DNA of 64,000 nt from positions 62,001 through 126,000 of the forward strand of contig CBDCCV010000002.1 of the NCBI GenBank assembly GCA_965215025.1. Reading direction: 5' to 3'. The translations under genes and the position numbers were made by a program. Below the pieces are notes generated by a model. The model did no database searches. It worked only from the letters and a program-made list of their open reading frames with translations, and had not been told where the DNA came from. Positions 59,089-64,000 of this stretch are shown piece by piece. Position 1 is the stretch's first letter. Each line of letters begins with the position of its first letter. The DNA is from CBDCCV01 sp965215025. GTDB taxonomy: Bacteria > Bacteroidota > Rhodothermia > Rhodothermales > Salinibacteraceae.

Positions 59089-61359
59089 CTAAGCCAAAGC
59101 GCTCTCCCGGCCCGAGTCGCGCACGAAGAGGCACGTCGAGCGCGTGGCCTCGACCATGCGGCGCGCGAAGTCGAAATCCGGATCGGACAAAAGGCCGAAG
59201 AGGTTCAGGTCGGCCTGCGGGGCGCGCTCGGCGAACTGGGAGAAATCGCTCGCGCTCACCACCACGCTCGTGTCCTGGAAGCGCCCGAGGTCCACGAGCT
59301 GTTCGAGGAAAGCGCGCGCGGCCCCTTTCTCGTCGAGGTCGCGCACGACGGTGATGAGGCGGATCTGCGCGTTCCAGTTCCGCTTGATCTGGTACGCGGT
59401 GAGGATCGAGAGGTCGAGGTTGCCGATGTCCATCGAGATCTCCCAGTCCGGGCTGCGATCCCGAATCCAGACGTTGATCGTCTGATGCTGGCCGAAGGCC
59501 GCCTGCGGGTGCGGCGCGTAGAGCAGCGTGCCGAGCCGCTGCCGGCTGGCCTCGCCGATGATGCGGCGGTGGCTCGCCTCCTGCTCCGGCGACGCAGGCA
59601 TGGAGAGGAACACCGTGTTGGGGCGGAAGAAGGCGCCGCTGAGCGCCTGCATCCCCGCCACGAAGCCCTCCACGCGGTTTTCCGTGTCAATCACCGTCCA
59701 GGAGGCGAAGATGCCCTTCTTCTCAAAGGCGGAGGTGAGCGTGAGGAGGCGGTTGGCATCCTCATCCGAGAGGCCACGCTCGCCCAGCCCGATGATCTTG
59801 ACCGACCCCTGCGGGTAGGTGATGTCGCGGATCATGAGGAAGGTGCCGCGCAGCGCGCGCGTGTCCTCCACGGGGATGATGAGGTTGGGCTTCCAGGCGC
59901 GCTCCTGCATCGCAGGCATGGCGCCCACGCGCTTGGCCGCCCACTCGGCCAGGGAGACGAAGAGGCCGCTGCGCACGTCCTCGAAGGGCGCGTTCAGATG
60001 GCGCCGCGTCAGGAGCGCGTAGAAGGCCACCACCACGCCAATCGAGAGCAGGCTCACCGTCGGGTTGATGATGAACATAGCGAAGAGCGAGCCGATGAGG
60101 CCGACGAGCGGCACGTAGCTCGGCACGCGGAAGAGCGGGCGGAAGCTCACCAGCTCCAGGCTCTGCTCGATGAAGAGCACGGCGTTGAGCATGAGGTACG
60201 TGATCAGGAAAAACATGGTGATGAGCGGCGCCACGGCGTTGAGGTCGCGCAGCATCAGCGTGCCGACGACCAAGGCGCCGGTGACGAGCATGGCGTTGCG
60301 CGGCTCGCCAGCGGGCGTCAGGCGCGCCAGCCAGTTGCTCTTCGGCACAACGCGGTGGTCGCCCATCGCCTGCAGGATGCGCCCGGCGCCCACAATCGAG
60401 GCGAGCGCCGAGGAGAAGCACGCGCCCAGGAGGCCGCCCAGCACGGCCGGCCCCCAGTACGCTTTTTCGATCATCACGTAGTAGTTCGAGACGAGTTCTT
60501 CGGGCGTGGCCGAGCGCGCGATCCAGTACGCCAGCACGAGGTAGATCACGAGGGCTACGCCAATGGCCGCCATCGTCCCAATCGGGATGGCGCGGCGCGG
60601 GTTTTTCAGATCGCCCGACATGTTCGCCCCGGCCATGATGCCGGTAGAGGCCGGGAAGAAGACGGCGAAGACGATCCAGAAGCTCGTTCCCGAAAAGTCG
60701 TTCTCCGGCGAGCCGGCGAACCCGCCCCACAGCCCGACGTTGGTGACGGGGTACTGCATCGAGCCGTTGTAGGCGGCCAGCCCGATGGAGACGAACGAGC
60801 CGACGATGACGGCCATGATCACGTACTGCACCTTGATGGCGAAGTCCGCGCTCTTGTACGCGATGCCGAAGAGCAAGAGGAACGCCACCAAGTCCACCAA
60901 CAGCGCCGAGTGCTCGGGGAAGACCCACAGCCACCCCTCGCGGAAGCCGAAGATGTACATCGTCACGGCCAGCGCCTGCGAGAGGTAGCGCGGAATGCCG
61001 AGGCTCCCGCCCACCTCCAGCCCCAGCGACTGCGAAACAATGGCGTACGCGCCGCCAGCCCCGATGCGGATGTTCGTCGTGATCGACGACATCGAGAGCG
61101 CCGTGAACGTCGTGATCAGGAACGAGAGCAGGATGATGACCAGCCCGCCCAGGATGCCGGCGTTCCCGATGACCCAGCCCTCGCGCAGATACATGATCAC
61201 GCCCAGGATGGTAAGGAGCGTGGGCGTGAACACGCCGCCAAACGTGCCAAACTTCTTGCGGTGCGGCGTCAGGGTTTCGATCCCCGGCGTTCGTAGGTCG
61301 TCCGCTACTTCACCGTCCTGCTCGGTCTTTACATCCGTCTGCGTTTCCATCGTGCTCAA
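59089..61359 (-). CDS. SLC12-like cotransporter (paralogue)
   Basis: 756 residues, same architecture as 55878-58214: N-tail, FGTFGGVFTPTLLTILGVIMYL, SPENDFSGTSFWIVFAVFFPASTGIM, then the soluble SLC12-type C-domain (RLLTLTSAFEKKGIFASWTV, QADLNLFGLLSDPDF) and the shared terminal CLFVRDSGRESALA. Roughly 60-70% identical by eye to its partner, so a tandem duplication. The TA pair on the opposite strand now separates them. Confidence 0.9.
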   Translation of the reverse strand: MSTMETQTDVKTEQDGEVADDLRTPGIETLTPHRKKFGTFGGVFTPTLLTILGVIMYLREGWVIGNAGILGGLVIILLSFLITTFTALSMSSITTNIRIGAGGAYAIVSQSLGLEVGGSLGIPRYLSQALAVTMYIFGFREGWLWVFPEHSALLVDLVAFLLLFGIAYKSADFAIKVQYVIMAVIVGSFVSIGLAAYNGSMQYPVTNVGLWGGFAGSPENDFSGTSFWIVFAVFFPASTGIMAGANMSGDLKNPRRAIPIGTMAAIGVALVIYLVLAYWIARSATPEELVSNYYVMIEKAYWGPAVLGGLLGACFSSALASIVGAGRILQAMGDHRVVPKSNWLARLTPAGEPRNAMLVTGALVVGTLMLRDLNAVAPLITMFFLITYLMLNAVLFIEQSLELVSFRPLFRVPSYVPLVGLIGSLFAMFIINPTVSLLSIGVVVAFYALLTRRHLNAPFEDVRSGLFVSLAEWAAKRVGAMPAMQERAWKPNLIIPVEDTRALRGTFLMIRDITYPQGSVKIIGLGERGLSDEDANRLLTLTSAFEKKGIFASWTVIDTENRVEGFVAGMQALSGAFFRPNTVFLSMPASPEQEASHRRIIGEASRQRLGTLLYAPHPQAAFGQHQTINVWIRDRSPDWEISMDIGNLDLSILTAYQIKRNWNAQIRLITVVRDLDEKGAARAFLEQLVDLGRFQDTSVVVSASDFSQFAERAPQADLNLFGLLSDPDFDFARRMVEATRSTCLFVRDSGRESALA

Positions 61360-61456
61360 CTTCGGTCGGGGTGGCCGTTGCGCGCTGCTGTCAGAATACG
61401 CATAATCTTGTTAAAGAGTGCGCAGAGGCTTTGCCATTTTACCCGTTCATCTGCTC

Positions 61457-61837
61457 ATGTCCTGCCCTTTCTGCCACCCCGACGCGCACGACGCGCAGCA
61501 CGTCCTCCTCGAGAACGCGCACTGCCGCCTCTTGCGCAAGGCGCAGGACGTCTTGGAAGGCGCCGCCGTCATCGTTCCCAAGGCGCACCGCGCCACCGTC
61601 TTCGACCTGACGGAAGAGGAGTGGGCGGCCACGTTCGAGCTGCTGCACAAAGCAAAAACGCACCTCGACGACGTCTTCGCGCCGGAGGGCTACAACGTCG
61701 GCTGGAATTGCGGGGAGGTGGCGGGCCAAAAAATCCCGCACGCGCACCTGCACGTCATCCCCCGCTTCCCGGACGAGCCGCTTGCGGGTAAGGGCCTCCG
61801 CTTCCACCTCAAGCAGCCGATTAACAAGCGGGCGTAG
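61457..61837 (+). CDS. HIT family hydrolase
   Basis: 126 residues from ATG 61457. MSCPFC zinc-type start, then IVPKAHRATVFDLTEEEWAATFELL and the histidine triad IPHAHLHVIPRF (HxHxHxx). HINT-like nucleoside phosphoramidase or dinucleoside polyphosphate hydrolase. Divergent from the transporter. Confidence 0.95.
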   Translation: MSCPFCHPDAHDAQHVLLENAHCRLLRKAQDVLEGAAVIVPKAHRATVFDLTEEEWAATFELLHKAKTHLDDVFAPEGYNVGWNCGEVAGQKIPHAHLHVIPRFPDEPLAGKGLRFHLKQPINKRA

Positions 61838-61940
61838 CCTGCGGCGCCTCTGCGCCAAGGAGGTTGCACAGAGAGCGCATGGCGCCGGCAAAGCGCTTTG
61901 CCGGTCACCAAGCAGAACGTTTTTTCAGAGCCGCCACCCC

Positions 61941-63533
61941 ATGCCCGCCCCCATTACGCCGCGTCCTTGGCAGGCCGGACTACGGCTTGCGCCGCGCCGT
62001 GGCTACACGCTGGTCTTGGTGGCCGTCCTGCTCGGCATTACGGTCTTCCACCTCGCCACGCTGCGGCCGGGGTTCTCCTGGTTCGACGACGTGCCGGCGT
62101 ACGTGCAACACGCTCAGAACATCGCCGAGGGGGAGCCTTACGCGGCCACGGGGTACGTTCAGAACCCGTACAACTTTATCGCTCCAAAGGCCTACCCGCC
62201 CGGCTATCCGCTGCTGCTCGCCCCGCTTATCGCGGTGTTTGGCGTAAACGTGCTTGTGCTAAAAGTGGCGATGATCGTCCTGCTGATGGGGGCGCTCTTC
62301 GTGGCGGCGCAGCTTTTCAAGGACGACCTGCCGCTCGGGCCGCTGTGCGCGCTCCTCGTCGTCATCGGGCTGCACCCGTTCTTTTGGGAAAGGGCGCCGA
62401 CGGTGATGTCGGATGTGCCCTTTCTTCTCTTCGCGTACCTGAGTCTGCTCCTCTACCGAAAGGCGCAGCGCGAGGCCGCCAACGCGCGGCGGATGGTGGG
62501 GTGGGCGCTTCTCCTGGCCGCGTGCGTGTACTACACAGCGGCCATACGCCCCCTGGGGCTGATTCTGCTGCCGTGCTTCCTGGCCTATGACGTGCTTCGT
62601 ACGCGCCGGCTTAGCCCGGTCCTCCTCATCGTCATCGGGGCGGGCGTCGTCTTCTACGGGGGGCGGGCGCTTCTCGGTTTGTTCGCGGCGCCGGGGGCCG
62701 GGGCGTCCGGGTACGACCAGCTCGTTCAAGAGGCGTTTTTCGACCGGCTCGGTCAGACGGGCCGGCGCGTGTACGTCCGCCTTGTCGGGTACGCCAGGAA
62801 TGTGGACGCGCTCTGGGCCAACGGCTACGCCCGCCCGGTGCAGCACGCGCTGTTCCTCCTTTCGCTGCCACTCTTCGCGGTGGGCTTCGGGCAGCGCGTG
62901 CGGCGTGCGGGGCTTACCGAGGTGTTTTTCCTGGGGTACGCGCTGGCGCTTTTGCCGTGGCCCTTCGGCAAGATACGTTACCTGATCCCGCTCATCCCGC
63001 TCTACTTCTTCTACCTCTTCCTGGGCGCGGCCTGGGCCGGGCGGCACCTCGAGGCGCGCTTAGGCCGCCGCGCGCGCATGGCCTTCGTGGCGGTGGCGCT
63101 GACGCTCGTGGCCGGCACGTACACCGCCCGGTACACCACGCTCGACTTCGGGCCAATCCCCGCCGTCTTTGACGGGCCTGCGGCGCAGCGCCTCTACGCC
63201 TACGTGGACGCGCGCACGGCGCCGGACGACGTGTTCGTGGCCGCCTTTCCGCGTCAGTACGCCTTTTTTACTGATCGCCACGTCTCGGCCGCGCACTCGG
63301 CCGACTCGCTGGCCCTGTGGCGCTACGCGGACCGCATCGGGGCCGAGTACGTGATCGTGGGGCCGCAGTCGGTCCCGTGGGGCGAGGCGCAGGTGGAGCA
63401 GGTGGAGCGCCTGGTAGAAGAGCAGCCCGGCCGGTTCGACCTCCTCTTCTCCGAGGGCGAGTTCGCGCTCTACCGCCGCGTCCGCGACGCCGACTCGGTG
63501 CGGCATCGGATGACGACGCAGGAAGAGCGGTGA
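61941..63533 (+). CDS. GT39-like integral membrane glycosyltransferase
   Basis: About 530 residues from ATG 61941 with ~11 hydrophobic helices. First periplasmic loop carries the acidic pair FSWFDDVPAYVQHAQNIAEGEPY, typical of the PMT/ArnT/GT39 (GT-C) catalytic region. C-terminal soluble part (~420-530) is periplasmic-like. It probably uses a polyprenyl-phosphate sugar donor. The next gene is another glycosyltransferase, so a surface-glycan locus may begin here. Confidence 0.85.
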   Translation: MPAPITPRPWQAGLRLAPRRGYTLVLVAVLLGITVFHLATLRPGFSWFDDVPAYVQHAQNIAEGEPYAATGYVQNPYNFIAPKAYPPGYPLLLAPLIAVFGVNVLVLKVAMIVLLMGALFVAAQLFKDDLPLGPLCALLVVIGLHPFFWERAPTVMSDVPFLLFAYLSLLLYRKAQREAANARRMVGWALLLAACVYYTAAIRPLGLILLPCFLAYDVLRTRRLSPVLLIVIGAGVVFYGGRALLGLFAAPGAGASGYDQLVQEAFFDRLGQTGRRVYVRLVGYARNVDALWANGYARPVQHALFLLSLPLFAVGFGQRVRRAGLTEVFFLGYALALLPWPFGKIRYLIPLIPLYFFYLFLGAAWAGRHLEARLGRRARMAFVAVALTLVAGTYTARYTTLDFGPIPAVFDGPAAQRLYAYVDARTAPDDVFVAAFPRQYAFFTDRHVSAAHSADSLALWRYADRIGAEYVIVGPQSVPWGEAQVEQVERLVEEQPGRFDLLFSEGEFALYRRVRDADSVRHRMTTQEER

Positions 63534-63539
63534 GGATTC

Positions 63540-63573
63540 TTCCTGGCCGCCGGGCGAGGCGGCCGGCCAGGAA
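63540..63573. terminator. Terminator-like hairpin
   Basis: Arms ttcctggccg and cggccaggaa; just after the GT39-like stop codon. A second hairpin (ggaaggctacg arms) follows at 63608-63636. Confidence 0.6.
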
Positions 63574-63607
63574 AGAACCCTTGTCTGCCGGAACCCTTAT
63601 CAGCTGA

Positions 63608-63636
63608 TGGAAAGGCTACGCGCACGTAGCCTTCCA
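63608..63636. repeat. Short inverted repeat
   Basis: ggaaaggctacg and cgtagccttcc around gca; family unclear. Confidence 0.5.
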
Positions 63637-63722
63637 GGGCGCCGTCCGCCCGCTCGCTAACGGGACGTGCTCCCTCCAACGTGTCAACGCCGCAGCCCGT
63701 AACGAAGAACGTGACGAAGAAG

Positions 63723-64000
63723 ATGCCGAACGAAGCCGCCGCGCGCAGCAAGACCGACCCCCGCACCGTTCGTCGTGAGGAGACCGTCGGCAGCGTGTTC
63801 GTGGTCATCCGCACGGTGGGCGAGCGCACGACGGAGGCGTGCCGCCGCATCGCCGAAGGGCAGGTCGCGGCCGGGCACGTCACCGAGATCAGCGAGCGGC
63901 CGGCCAGCCGCGCCGTGCGGCGCGGGTTCGAGGTTGGCCTCGAGGCCGGGCTGGAGTGGACGCTCTTCCTCGACGCCGACGTCTTGCTGCGCCCCGGCGG
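63723..64000 (+). CDS. Glycosyltransferase family 2-like protein (cut by the window end)
   Basis: Open from the ATG at 63723 to the window edge (92 codons): SVFVVIRTVGERTTEACRRIAEG, a GT-A nucleotide-binding start, then SRAVRRGFEVGLEAGLEWTLFLDADVLL with the DxD-like metal motif. C-terminus beyond the window. Follows the GT39-like gene. Confidence 0.8.
   Translation, partial: MPNEAAARSKTDPRTVRREETVGSVFVVIRTVGERTTEACRRIAEGQVAAGHVTEISERPASRAVRRGFEVGLEAGLEWTLFLDADVLLRPG

Noticed and set aside
59485..61296. 603-codon plus-strand ORF
   Set aside because: Shadow of the second transporter, with the same artefact composition as the one above.

Overview
The window is GC-rich chromosomal DNA, densely coded on both strands, from a bacterium of the Bacteroidota/Rhodothermota type; Rhodothermales is the best guess. 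The pointers are a PorV/PorQ-like outer-membrane protein, a TonB-dependent receptor with a CarboxypepD_reg domain, a TonB energy transducer, many lipobox proteins, a DUF6503 lipoprotein, YtxJ (bacillithiol system), the alpha-beta fused 2-oxo-acid dehydrogenase E1, and TTGAC(A/T)-17-TA(C/A)CTT/TACTCT-like promoters. I see no rRNA, tRNA, CRISPR array, transposase or phage gene.

Layout. 24-9124 (minus): seven co-directional genes reading myo-inositol-1-phosphate synthase, HD-domain protein, Gfo/Idh/MocA oxidoreductase, a metallo-beta-lactamase::YcaO fusion, TIM-barrel isomerase/epimerase, GT4 glycosyltransferase and PIG-L deacetylase. This looks like an undescribed biosynthetic operon and is the most interesting part. 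9.3-18.5 kb: MBL hydrolase, OsmC, TlpA and YtxJ redox proteins, oligoendopeptidase F, DUF6503 lipoprotein, tenA under a TPP riboswitch, M14 peptidase, CBM48 protein. 18.5-22.5 kb: SpmB/SpmA membrane proteins, Rho_N-type protein, uvrC. 22.8-30 kb: membrane/lipid block with two tandem membrane-anchored EEP hydrolases, a phosphatidylcholine-synthase-like enzyme, an epimerase::hydrolase fusion, a CDF transporter and a cardiolipin synthase. 30-41.5 kb: rsmB, PorV-like protein, mtnA, TonB, lipoproteins, E1 dehydrogenase, SET protein, DUF547 protein, a two-gene retropepsin module. 41.6-48.7 kb: gatB, PmtA-like methyltransferase, tpiA, a frameshifted membrane-protein gene, FmdB-like protein, a GH3::beta-lactamase fusion. 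48.9-64 kb: two-component pair, bacterial dynamin, DUF3140, TonB receptor, two paralogous SLC12-type transporters with a DUF433/DUF5615 toxin-antitoxin pair between them, HIT protein, a GT39-like membrane protein and the start of a second glycosyltransferase.

The intergenic DNA is unusual. Several families of short degenerate repeats recur: a ~125-bp MITE-like inverted repeat, ~28-bp palindromes flanked by gtag/ctac, 'cgattttggattgg' elements that encode ORF N-termini, and 'gacgacggacga' arms that form inverted repeats mainly where genes converge. At least three loci show frameshifts (GT4 start, a small lipoprotein, a membrane protein), so either decay or assembly error is present.
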